DNA from: Deltaproteobacteria bacterium
GTDB taxonomy: Bacteria > Desulfobacterota > Dissulfuribacteria > Dissulfuribacterales > QOAL01
Direction of reading: 5' to 3'
Assembly: GCA_027068235.1 (NCBI GenBank)
Contig: JAMOUE010000123.1
Coordinates: forward strand, 1-12,111
Length of the DNA: 12,111 nucleotides
Under the pieces are notes generated by a model. The model did no database searches. It saw only the letters and a program-made list of their open reading frames with translations, and was not told the DNA's origin. Numbering within the stretch: position 1 is the first letter of the stretch; each line of letters begins with the position of its first letter. Below are positions 1-6,659 of the stretch, piece by piece. Made by a program: the position numbers and the translations under genes.

Positions 1-231
1 TGCCAGTTTTGCCAATGCCTCGGCCTCCTTTATCATACCTTCAGCATCCACACTCACCACTTCAGCACTTACAGGTCCATCCACTATGGAGCATATTTCC
101 TTGATTCTCTCTTCAAAATCACATTCCTCTTTTGCAATAAGGGATGGATTAGTAGTAACACCGTCAACCATTCCCATTTCCATAGCCTTTTTTATTTCTT
201 CAAGGTTTGCAGTATCAATAAAAAACTTCAT
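1..231 (-). CDS. fsa: Transaldolase / fructose-6-phosphate aldolase family, N-terminal part (cut by left edge)
   Basis: The minus strand reads 77 codons from ATG at 231 to the window edge with no stop. The protein opens MKFFIDTANLEEIKKA and carries the GVTTNPSLIAKE block (about residues 24-35), which are the first strands of the small (about 215-residue) single-domain transaldolases and fructose-6-phosphate aldolases. Asp6 is the conserved N-terminal aspartate. The Schiff-base lysine (near residue 85 in the family) lies outside the window, so transaldolase and FSA activity cannot be told apart. The expected role is cytoplasmic: aldol transfer or cleavage of sugar phosphates in the non-oxidative pentose phosphate branch. 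An AGGAG Shine-Dalgarno sits at 239-243, 7 nt before the ATG, which fixes the start. The gene diverges from the FapA gene. Confidence 0.9.
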   Translation of the reverse strand, partial: MKFFIDTANLEEIKKAMEMGMVDGVTTNPSLIAKEECDFEERIKEICSIVDGPVSAEVVSVDAEGMIKEAEALAKLA

Positions 232-282
232 TTTTCTTCTCCTAATTCAAAATTTGCTTAATAAACCATAATGGTAGGGTCG

Positions 283-311
283 ATAATAAAAGCAGAACCC
301 TGCATTAACAA
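283..311 (-). promoter_or_regulatory. Candidate sigma-70 promoter for the transaldolase gene
   Basis: On the minus strand, TTGTTA (306-311) and TATTAT (283-288) are separated by exactly 17 nt, matching 4/6 and 5/6 of the housekeeping consensus. Transcription would start near 276 and leave a leader of about 45 nt. That leader contains a small inverted repeat (ACCAT/ATGGT, 265-275). This is inference from motif fit alone. Confidence 0.45.
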
Positions 312-385
312 CTGATTTTTGACTCAATAACATCTAATAAAATTTGGATTAGAAAAGGATAATAATTTTTAAATAAAAACTGCTT

Positions 386-1774
386 ATGAACGCCATTAGA
401 AAATTCTACTCAGGAGTAAAACTAGGAGATACTGGTGCAGTTTTTAAGATATCTAAAGATAATTTGATGGCCTTTGTCGAGGGAGTAGACAGTGACAACA
501 TATTGGAGGTTAATACATTGCTGCCCTCACTTATAAAAGAGGCAGGTCTTTGTTATGGCATTTTGAACCCTCCTGAGTCTCAGGAAAATATCTTAGTAAT
601 TGCAAAAGGTCAGGAGCCAATACCCGGTATTGATGGCAGAATCGAAATTGTTGCCAAATCGTATTTGGAACATAAAAAGGCTGGCCTTTTAGATAATCCT
701 AAAAATCTTAATGCAATAAAGAATGTCTCAAAGGGAGAGATCATAGCCAAAAGAATTCATCCAACGCCTGGAACCCCTGGCAAAGATGTTTTTGGCAATG
801 AAATTGAACCCAAACATGGAGAATGGGTTCCATTTAGACCAGGCGAATTTGTCGAAATAATAAATAGCGACACCATGGCTGCCGCTGCTTCTGGAGCCTT
901 GGTTGTGGAAAACGATGGTACCATATCAGTAGCTAGAGAGTGGACTATTAAGGGCGATGTCGATTTTTCTACAGGACATGTAGAATTTTATGGTCAAAAA
1001 TTGGTGATTACTGGTTCTGTTTTAGGTGGCTTCACTGTTGAAACCATGAAAGATCTCTACATAGGTTGCCATATTGAGGATGAAGCAATAGTTCTGGCAG
1101 GAGGAAACATTTTTGTAAAAGGTATTATAAGATCTCAAAATACTATGGTGAAAGCTGGAGGACGCCTGGAATGTGGAGCAATTGAATATTCTAGGGTATT
1201 TGTTGGAAAAGATCTTGTGGTTAAGGATTATATCCTAAATGGTGGATGCCAAGTTCATGGTTCTGTGCTGGTAACTCAAGGTAAAGGACTGGTTGCAGGC
1301 GGACGAGTATTGGCAGGTGGCTCCATGAATCTAAAGACAGCTGGAACTTGTGCCAATGTGCCCACCTATCTTTCTGCTGGACGAGATCCACTGTTAGAGA
1401 TTCATCACAATGCCCTTATTAGAGAACAAGAGAAGTTATCAGGTAAATTGCAAAAGGTTAAGGAAGGCCTAATTAAGATTAAAAAACTCCAAACATCTGG
1501 TAAGCCCTGTGATGCAGGCCTGGAAGCCATAAAGCAAAAACTGCAGGCTGCGGCCCTAGATATTTCAAACCAGATGAACTCTAATAAGGAAAAGATAAGA
1601 AAAATAGAAAAGGACTTTGGCCTCATGGAAAAGGCCACGGTGTCTATTTCAGATTTGGTATATCCAAATGTGAAAATAAAAATATGCGATGCATCTCTAA
1701 CACTTAAGCATAAAGCCAAAAATATAATGTTTTTCTTCAAAGATGGTGAAATAGGTGCAAAAACCCTTTCATAA
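386..1774 (+). CDS. fapA: FapA family protein (DUF342, polymer-forming beta-helix)
   Basis: The 462-residue protein has the layout of the FapA/DUF342 family. It has an N-terminal alpha/beta segment (about 1-90). The family signature follows, around KGEIIAKRIHPTPGTPGKDV (116-135) and DVFGNEI. Next is a glycine/valine-rich right-handed beta-helix (about 185-335, repeated short turns such as VLAGGNIFVKG and GKDLVVKDYI). A lysine/glutamate-rich coiled coil (about 340-415) and a short C-terminal beta cap end it. It has no signal peptide or TM segment, so it is cytoplasmic. FapA proteins are annotated as flagellar assembly protein A, and in Vibrio one binds the PTS protein EIIA-Glc and affects polar flagellum placement; the biochemical role is otherwise poorly known. 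The start is the first ATG after an in-frame TAA at 374-376. No good ribosome-binding site precedes it (AAAAGGA lies about 27 nt away). Its proximity to the FlgO run supports a flagellar or envelope setting. Confidence 0.85.
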   Translation: MNAIRKFYSGVKLGDTGAVFKISKDNLMAFVEGVDSDNILEVNTLLPSLIKEAGLCYGILNPPESQENILVIAKGQEPIPGIDGRIEIVAKSYLEHKKAGLLDNPKNLNAIKNVSKGEIIAKRIHPTPGTPGKDVFGNEIEPKHGEWVPFRPGEFVEIINSDTMAAAASGALVVENDGTISVAREWTIKGDVDFSTGHVEFYGQKLVITGSVLGGFTVETMKDLYIGCHIEDEAIVLAGGNIFVKGIIRSQNTMVKAGGRLECGAIEYSRVFVGKDLVVKDYILNGGCQVHGSVLVTQGKGLVAGGRVLAGGSMNLKTAGTCANVPTYLSAGRDPLLEIHHNALIREQEKLSGKLQKVKEGLIKIKKLQTSGKPCDAGLEAIKQKLQAAALDISNQMNSNKEKIRKIEKDFGLMEKATVSISDLVYPNVKIKICDASLTLKHKAKNIMFFFKDGEIGAKTLS

Positions 1775-2085
1775 GTAAAGTTCCCGGCCACTCTACTACT
1801 TGTAAAGAGACGATAAAGGCAGATGCAATCTCTCTCTTCTATACTCCTTAAATGGGAATTGTTTTATTTGCTCGTAATGATAGTATTTAAGTTGTTTTGC
1901 CCATTATCTTCCCGATAATATTAGACAAAAGGCTAATTTTTAAAGGTAGCCTATAGTGGGCATTTCCTTCATCTCTTAAAAGCAATTTTTTCCTGCTACT
2001 ACTAATAAAATAATCTAAATAAGCAAAACTTTGCAGATTTCTCCTATTTTTAGCCACACTTACCCAGCTTTTACTCAAATGTTTT
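1775..2085. other. Gene-free stretch between fapA and the FlgO run
   Basis: I find no protein with recognisable features on either strand here and no clear T-tailed terminator behind fapA. The stretch is AT-rich and holds several dyads between about 1898 and 1962 (see the separate entry). Together with 2086-2127 it forms a 353-bp upstream region. That is long compared with the overlapping genes that follow, which fits a regulated promoter region. Confidence 0.6.
1898..1962. repeat. Nested inverted repeats upstream of the sigma-54 promoter
   Basis: Three dyads are visible. ATTATC (1903-1908) and GATAAT (1914-1919) form a 6-bp stem with a 5-nt loop. AGGCTA (1930-1935) and TAGCCT (1947-1952) form a 6-bp stem with an 11-nt loop. 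TGCCCATTAT (1898-1907) pairs with ATAGTGGGCA (1953-1962) over 10 positions with one G-T. The first and third share 1903-1907, so they are mutually exclusive as RNA. They lie about 125-190 bp upstream of the -24/-12 promoter, a usual distance for sigma-54 enhancer sites. The function is inferred only. Confidence 0.35.
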
Positions 2086-2102
2086 TTGGCAAACCAATTG
2101 CT
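2086..2102 (+). promoter_or_regulatory. Sigma-54 (-24/-12) promoter
   Basis: The sequence TTGGCAAACCAATTGCT matches the RpoN consensus TTGGCACG-N4-TTGCT. The invariant GG is at 2088-2089 and GC at 2100-2101, with exactly 10 nt between them, as required. Initiation about 12 nt past the -12 element would fall near 2113. The leader would then be only about 15 nt, almost entirely the AAAGGAG ribosome-binding site at 2114-2120, ahead of the ATG at 2128. Sigma-54 promoters need an NtrC/FlrC-type activator, which is not encoded in this window. Confidence 0.75.
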
Positions 2103-2127
2103 ATAAAATTTCCAAAGGAGATAAGAA

Positions 2128-2517
2128 ATGAATGTCAAAACAATCGTCACAACTACGCTACTTGTTACCGTATTTTTTTTGACAGGGACTTCCTCAAATA
2201 TAAAGGCAGAATGTCAGGAAGGGGTACTTCATAAAGTTGTCAGGTCTGTTTTCCAGATTCCTGTCACGTTATTTAAATCACTACAGGGGCCAACTTGTCA
2301 AAACGATTTGGAGTATAAGGCAAAAATTAGATATCCTGATTCAAACACAGTATTTGCACCCCAATATAAGTTAAATTCTCCAGAGGTGTACGCACCTTTA
2401 CCCAAAACTCCAGAATATGTGACATACAAAATAGTGCCGCAGCAGCTTCAAAAATCTCAATCGACCAAAAAGGCGAATTTTCATGTGTACAGTTCTATCC
2501 CGTTTTCAAATAGATAG
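2128..2517 (+). CDS. Small secreted protein of unknown family, first gene of the FlgO run
   Basis: This is a 129-residue protein I do not recognise. Residues 1-27 are a Sec signal peptide (Lys4, a threonine/valine/leucine-rich core, cleavage likely after IKA at 27). The mature part is about 102 residues with just two cysteines, Cys29 and Cys57, which could form one periplasmic disulfide. The second half is proline- and tyrosine-rich (NSPEVYAPLPKTPEY, about 83-97) and looks extended rather than globular. A strong AAAGGAG lies 7 nt before the ATG, directly behind the sigma-54 promoter. Its last 35 bp overlap the next gene, so it is translated as part of the same operon. A small periplasmic or outer-membrane-associated partner of the FlgO proteins is possible by context only. 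Confidence 0.75.
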   Translation: MNVKTIVTTTLLVTVFFLTGTSSNIKAECQEGVLHKVVRSVFQIPVTLFKSLQGPTCQNDLEYKAKIRYPDSNTVFAPQYKLNSPEVYAPLPKTPEYVTYKIVPQQLQKSQSTKKANFHVYSSIPFSNR

Positions 2518-3178
2518 CCCTTTAACAACTCTATCAGCGGCTATAGTTGTCATTTTGGGGGCAATACACATAATGTCTTGCCCTGTATGGGCAAGTACAA
2601 GTTCTGGTTCTGTCTCGCCAATAGATTTATTGGCAAAGGAACTTGCTACACAACTTTCCAACAACCTTAATAGTCCATCAAAGAGCGCCCCCAGGACATT
2701 GGTTGTAAATCTAGTAGATGTTAATCAACTACACTGCACCTCTCGTTTTGGACAAATCCTGCCAGAAAAGCTTCGGATACAACTTCAGGCACTAGGATGG
2801 AAAATTGTAGAGTCAAGGCGTGGTCTGAAGATTATCTTTCAAGAGAATGTTGGTCAGTTTAATCTCTCCGACCGCCTTAAAGATCTTGCCAAAGAGGTGA
2901 GATGTGATGCCATCCTTACAGGCACTTATCTGTTTCACATGGGATTATTGATGGTGCATATGCGCCTTATTCGATTGTCTGACAACGAATTGATCTCATC
3001 AGCCGAAATAGAGATGCCGGCAGGACCGTGGATAGCTACACTTCTTAAGCCAGTAGGCTTTGGATGCAAGGCTCCTAGAGCCTTTTTAAAAATAGCCCCT
3101 TGGAAAGATACGGTTGATGAAGACTCCGTATTTAGTGATTCAATGAAGGAGGATTTTTTCGATGAAAGCGAATATTAA
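2483..3178 (+). CDS. FlgO-domain protein 1 (diverged, Sec-exported)
   Basis: The protein has 231 residues. A hydrophobic segment at about 14-31 precedes a VWA-S site, suggesting signal peptidase I cleavage after Ala37. IMSC ending at Cys33 is a poor lipobox, so lipoprotein status is uncertain. Residues about 46-178 follow the FlgO pattern seen in the next two genes: an amphipathic helix (LLAKELATQL), a strand ending VNLVDVNQL, TSRFG, the strand/helix pair, and DAILTGTY followed by MRLIRL. The usual GE-x-x-LSR block is altered to GQFNLSDRL. The acidic tail (about 209-231) is unlike its neighbours. It overlaps the previous gene by 35 bp and the next by 17 bp, indicating translational coupling. 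A purine-rich AAAAGGCG about 8 nt upstream supports this ATG. FlgO in Vibrio is an outer-membrane protein needed for motility; the domain belongs to a TolB-N/CsgG-like fold group. Confidence 0.75.
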   Translation: MCTVLSRFQIDSPLTTLSAAIVVILGAIHIMSCPVWASTSSGSVSPIDLLAKELATQLSNNLNSPSKSAPRTLVVNLVDVNQLHCTSRFGQILPEKLRIQLQALGWKIVESRRGLKIIFQENVGQFNLSDRLKDLAKEVRCDAILTGTYLFHMGLLMVHMRLIRLSDNELISSAEIEMPAGPWIATLLKPVGFGCKAPRAFLKIAPWKDTVDEDSVFSDSMKEDFFDESEY

Positions 3179-4007
3179 TTTGAAAGATATACTAACCTCG
3201 GTCTGCCTATGTTGTGTTATTACCGTCCTTGGTGCATGTGCTAAAAGCACTCACCAATCCCAGCCGCCAGTTGTCATAAATGTCAACAGTGGAGCTGCTC
3301 ATGCGTCAAATGATACGTCAAAGAAGAAGATCAACCAAAGGGCAACCCCACCCATTGTCAAAAAGGTCGACTCTTCCATGTCTTCTGCACCCATTGGTTT
3401 AGGGCAACAGTTTACACAAGAGCAGGCTCCTTGTGAGACATCATCACAACAACTTGAGCCAATAACCCTTGACGAAGCGTCTTTTCTCAATATGCAAATC
3501 CATGAAATTGCTCTGCAACTACTTAGAAACTTTAGGGATGAGGCTGGACCAGGTGGCCCTGTAGCAGTAGCCACCTTTGTAGATCTCAACAATCTTTACA
3601 GAACTTCACCTTTTGGCAGGTATATTGCAGAACAATTAATGGGTGAACTTCAAAGGGCTGGTTTTAACGTGGTTGAGATTAGAAAGGCAGATTCCATAAT
3701 GGTTAAACCAAGATATGGAGAATACGGACTTTCTCGAGAGATTCAGGAGCTGGCAAAGCAATCTTCAGCCAGATACGTCCTAACCGGTACCTATGTAAAC
3801 AAAGGAAGGTATGTGCTTATAAATGCACGCTTGATTTCAAATGAAAACAACTTGGTAGCCTCTTCAGGGTTGAAGATACTACGAAAGGATCCCTTTCTAG
3901 AAAGAATGTTATGGCCATCATCTTCGCCTGAGACGGTTCCAACGGTTAGGGTTCCTGTAAAAGAACTTGGTTCCCTTTCAGAAATGAAAATACTGTCAGG
4001 ATCATGA
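3162..4007 (+). CDS. FlgO-domain lipoprotein 2
   Basis: This is a 281-residue lipoprotein. Its signal peptide has a clear lipobox LGAC ending at Cys26, followed by Ala27, consistent with outer-membrane sorting if E. coli rules apply. A low-complexity Ser/Gln/Pro-rich linker (about 27-105) leads to the FlgO domain (about 108-240). That domain has the helix IHEIALQLLRNF, ATFVDLNNL, TSPFGRYIAEQL, VVEIRKADS, the block GEYGLSREIQELA, YVLTGTY and NARLIS. It is the most typical FlgO domain of the three. An AAGGAGG at 3146-3152, 9 nt before the ATG, is the strongest internal ribosome-binding site in the run. The C-terminal 40 residues are unstructured-looking. A role in the outer-membrane flagellar collar is expected from the family; binding to the flagellum here is inference. 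Confidence 0.85.
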   Translation: MKANINLKDILTSVCLCCVITVLGACAKSTHQSQPPVVINVNSGAAHASNDTSKKKINQRATPPIVKKVDSSMSSAPIGLGQQFTQEQAPCETSSQQLEPITLDEASFLNMQIHEIALQLLRNFRDEAGPGGPVAVATFVDLNNLYRTSPFGRYIAEQLMGELQRAGFNVVEIRKADSIMVKPRYGEYGLSREIQELAKQSSARYVLTGTYVNKGRYVLINARLISNENNLVASSGLKILRKDPFLERMLWPSSSPETVPTVRVPVKELGSLSEMKILSGS

Positions 4008-4031
4008 CATTTTTCTTTATACGACAGAAAA

Positions 4032-4688
4032 ATGATCAAAAAATTGACTCGCTATACCATTGTCTTCTTTCTCCTCTCTTTGTCAGGGGCCGGCTGTACT
4101 CACACCTCCCAAAGCAGCCATAAAAGCAGTCGGCCTCCTGCCTTTTTTCATCCAGTTGATCCTGCACCACAAAACCTAGCTCTAGTATCAACAAATCTTT
4201 TCCAAGTTGCTCAGACAATTGCCATTCAGCTTAAACAAAATATTCAAGATGGGCAGCTACGTGACTGGCCCTGCATAGTTGCCACCTTTGTGGACATTGA
4301 TAACTTAGAACATTCGAGTCGTTTTGGAAGGGTTTTGGCAGAAGCGGTTGGATCAGAGTTGTTCAAGCAAGGAGCAGACATCAAAGATGTACGGCCGGCT
4401 AAGGCGCTATACTTTCAGCCAGGAACAGGCGAACTTATCCTTAGTAGGGATGCTAAAAAGGTAGCTGCTAGCGTTAGCGCAAGGGCTGTGGTAACAGGAA
4501 CATATTCTGACAGTGCACATTCTGTCATAGTAAATGTTCGCCTTATAGATCTGTATAATGGCAAAGTAGTGTCAGTTGCCGGTGAGGAGATTGCAAAAAC
4601 AAAATCCATAAAGACTCTTCTTGGAACTTCGATTTCAGAAGAAGAATCAGAGGCCGAACCTACCACCTATGACATGCTACCTTTATAA
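4032..4688 (+). CDS. FlgO-domain lipoprotein 3
   Basis: This is a 218-residue protein with a lipoprotein-type leader (MIKKLTRY, a hydrophobic core, then SGAG ahead of Cys22). Gly at -3 makes the lipobox slightly atypical. After a Ser/His/Pro linker, the FlgO domain spans about 56-187: VAQTIAIQL, ATFVDIDNL, SSRFGRVLAEAV, GELILSRDAKKVA, AVVTGTY and VNVRLIDLYNGKVV. Its blocks match protein 2 more closely than protein 1 (shared ATFVD, FGR, LSR and TGTY), pointing to tandem duplication. It lies 24 bp after the previous gene, and no convincing ribosome-binding site is visible in that gap. The next gene starts inside its 3' end. Confidence 0.82.
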   Translation: MIKKLTRYTIVFFLLSLSGAGCTHTSQSSHKSSRPPAFFHPVDPAPQNLALVSTNLFQVAQTIAIQLKQNIQDGQLRDWPCIVATFVDIDNLEHSSRFGRVLAEAVGSELFKQGADIKDVRPAKALYFQPGTGELILSRDAKKVAASVSARAVVTGTYSDSAHSVIVNVRLIDLYNGKVVSVAGEEIAKTKSIKTLLGTSISEEESEAEPTTYDMLPL

Positions 4689-5343
4689 GTATAAGACCTA
4701 CATTTATAATCCATACATATACCTAATGCTTTTCCTTTTTATGGGAATAAGTGGTTGTGTCAACAATAATTATTTTTCTCCAGATACGGCCGCCTTACGC
4801 CAGACCATAAAGCCAGCGCCCAAGATCAACGTCTATATAATGCCAAAGGGAAACGTTGACTTGTCAAAAAAGAAGGTGTTGATGATTCCTGCCTTTATGG
4901 CTGGAAACCAGGAAGAGATATGGGGGCAGTCGGTAACTGCTCTTGTCCGCTCCATACTGTTGCAGGAAAATGTCTTTGGCACATTGGCATTAAATCCAAA
5001 TAATCACCATGATAGGCATGAGATGCTAAGAATTGCCCGAAATAAGGGGTTTGATTACCTACTAGAAATAACCTTGCCTGGTATAATAGAGCCGGCAGGG
5101 GATTCTTCTGGCTGGGTAGGGCTTAATCTACACATTGTCAACACTAAAAAAGGGTATAGTATCTGGCAGATCTACGGAGAGACCCAATTGTTACCAAGAC
5201 CAACATTTCACGGCTTTTTTAAAAAAGAAGACTATGTTCCTGCTCCCACTGTTGGACAAGGGATAGAAGCCATAACGAGGGCTGTTGCAAATATTTTAAA
5301 AAGACAGGCTATGGTCTCAAATAGGTCGCCATCTTATCGTTAG
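4669..5343 (+). CDS. Lipoprotein of unknown family, last gene of the FlgO run
   Basis: I chose the ATG at 4669, which gives 224 residues and overlaps the previous gene by 20 bp. A TTG at 4621 would add 16 residues, but they would put a charged stretch ahead of the leader. The leader is odd: a tyrosine-rich n-region (about 4-18), then a short core and the lipobox ISGC at Cys30. The mature protein begins with a linker, then an alpha/beta domain (about 68-212). Its order of elements is a strand VLMIPAF, a helix around WGQSVTALVRSILL, GFDYLLEITLPG, LNLHIVNTKKG, and a helix around GIEAITRAVANIL. This resembles the TolB-N/CsgG-like fold of the periplasmic lipoproteins that also includes FlgO, but I see no FlgO motif, so that is only a fold-level guess. 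Membership of the operon suggests a shared outer-membrane complex. Confidence 0.75.
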   Translation: MTCYLYKYKTYIYNPYIYLMLFLFMGISGCVNNNYFSPDTAALRQTIKPAPKINVYIMPKGNVDLSKKKVLMIPAFMAGNQEEIWGQSVTALVRSILLQENVFGTLALNPNNHHDRHEMLRIARNKGFDYLLEITLPGIIEPAGDSSGWVGLNLHIVNTKKGYSIWQIYGETQLLPRPTFHGFFKKEDYVPAPTVGQGIEAITRAVANILKRQAMVSNRSPSYR

Positions 5344-5349
5344 GCATTT

Positions 5350-5396
5350 CTTTTAAAAGTTGAGACTTTAAGCCCAAAAGAGGTGTGTTCTTAAAG
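5350..5396. terminator. Possible weak bidirectional terminator between convergent genes
   Basis: The 53-bp gap between the lipoprotein gene and aroB holds a perfect palindrome CTTTTAAAAG (5350-5359) and a 7-bp inverted repeat CTTTAAG/CTTAAAG (5366-5372 and 5390-5396). Both are A/T-rich, and neither has a GC stem followed by a T run. Their place between convergent stops is the main argument. Confidence 0.25.
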
Positions 5397-6539
5397 CTAT
5401 CCTCTAATGGCAGACAGTATCTCTTCTTCCTCAACATCATCAACTATCACGGTGTTACCTATACCTTTAGCAAGAACAAAATTCACCTTGCCTGCTTTCA
5501 CTTTCTTGTCCCTTTTCAGGTTTTCAAGTATGTCTTTTTCAGCAATAGATTGAGGAATCTGGACTGGCAGCTCAAACTTTTCCAAGACATCTATCAAACG
5601 TTCCAACTCTTCTTTACTCAAAAGGCCTCTTTTCATAGAAATCCTGGATACTGCCACCATTCCCATGGCGACTGCCTCACCATGGGCAATGGTGTAATCG
5701 GAAGCAGCTTCAACAGCATGGCCAATGGTATGACCAAAATTCAATATCCGTCTGTATCCACCTTCTTTTTCATCCTTGGATACAACCTCAGCCTTTATCT
5801 GACACGACCTTTTCACTAAATAGGCAGTGGTGTAAGGCTCCAGATTTACAACGTCCCACCAATCTTGTTCTAGTCTCTGGAAAAGTTTTTCGTCCTTTAT
5901 CATTCCATATTTGACTATCTCGGCTATCCCATTTCTTATCTCTGGGGCTGGCAGTGTACACAGGACTCCTATGTCGGCGAGAACCAGCTTGGGCTGGGCA
6001 AATGTACCAATAAGATTTTTGCCTTCAGGAAGATCAACTCCAGTTTTTCCTCCAACAGAACTGTCTACCTGGGCTAAAAGCGTGGTTGGAAGTTGGATGA
6101 AATCTACGCCTCTCATGTAGATAGATGCAAGAAATCCGCAGATATCTCCTGTAACTCCACCTCCTAGGCCCATAAGCAGACTTGACCTGTCGGCTCCAAG
6201 CTTAACTAGAGTCCTAGCCAGGGATACAAGGGTATCCATATTTTTTGATTGTTCGCCAGCAGGAAAGGAAAGGAGTTGAGCTGAAGTGTATCCACTTTCA
6301 CGGAGAATGTTCAAAAGATCCTGTCCGATATAATCTTCGACATTTGAATCTGTTATAACAAATGGTCCAGTGAAAGGCTCTAACCTCTTTAAATACTTGG
6401 GTGTCTCAAGAAGTAGTCCAGGACCTATGAGAATATCATAACTTCTGTCTGCCAACGGGACCTTTACTTCTTCCCATACATGACTCACTTCTGATTCAGT
6501 AATTTTCGAACACTTTCCAAATCCTGCTGTTTCCATCAT
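5397..6539 (-). CDS. aroB: 3-dehydroquinate synthase
   Basis: AroB converts DAHP to 3-dehydroquinate using NAD and a divalent metal, the second step of the shikimate pathway, in the cytoplasm. All family blocks are present in the 380 residues: AGEQSKN (94-100), the NAD-binding GLGGGVTGD (124-132), QVDSSVGGKTGVD (157-169), the GIAEIVKYG block with metal ligand Glu207, NFGHTIGHAVE with His270, and HGEAVAMGM with His286. The start at 6539 (or the adjacent ATG at 6536) gives about 20 residues before the usual first strand (EEVKVPLADRSYDILIG), so the N-terminus is longer than in typical 350-360-residue homologues. A purine-rich AAAGGGAAAGAG lies just upstream. An internal GTG at residue 18 has no ribosome-binding site. 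It is the last gene of the minus-strand block, 120 bp after the thioredoxin gene. Confidence 0.95.
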   Translation of the reverse strand: MMETAGFGKCSKITESEVSHVWEEVKVPLADRSYDILIGPGLLLETPKYLKRLEPFTGPFVITDSNVEDYIGQDLLNILRESGYTSAQLLSFPAGEQSKNMDTLVSLARTLVKLGADRSSLLMGLGGGVTGDICGFLASIYMRGVDFIQLPTTLLAQVDSSVGGKTGVDLPEGKNLIGTFAQPKLVLADIGVLCTLPAPEIRNGIAEIVKYGMIKDEKLFQRLEQDWWDVVNLEPYTTAYLVKRSCQIKAEVVSKDEKEGGYRRILNFGHTIGHAVEAASDYTIAHGEAVAMGMVAVSRISMKRGLLSKEELERLIDVLEKFELPVQIPQSIAEKDILENLKRDKKVKAGKVNFVLAKGIGNTVIVDDVEEEEILSAIRG

Positions 6540-6659
6540 CTTTGCTCTTTCCCTTTGTATGTGGCTCTACCAAACTTAGGCTTGTTTCTAAAGATATCCA
6601 CAACATATCTGCGGTTATTTCTCTTAGTGCGCCTTGCCCTTGAACTTTAGAGGTAGTCT

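Noticed and set aside
319..347. TTGACT as a -35 box for fapA
   Set aside because: At 16-19 nt spacing there is no acceptable -10 box; TAATAA lies only 10 nt downstream.
1887..2150. 87-codon open frame on the minus strand in the fapA-FlgO gap
   Set aside because: It has no ribosome-binding site or family likeness, its composition looks like translated AT-rich DNA, and it runs through the sigma-54 promoter and the start of the downstream gene.
2630..2647. Second sigma-54-like sequence TTGGCA...TTGCT
   Set aside because: GG (2632-2633) and GC (2645-2646) are 11 nt apart instead of 10, and it lies inside the first FlgO gene where the bases encode the conserved LLAKELAT helix.
4621..4668. Upstream TTG start for the last lipoprotein of the run
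   Set aside because: It has no ribosome-binding site and would put a charged stretch ahead of the signal peptide. The ATG at 4669 gives a more usual leader length.
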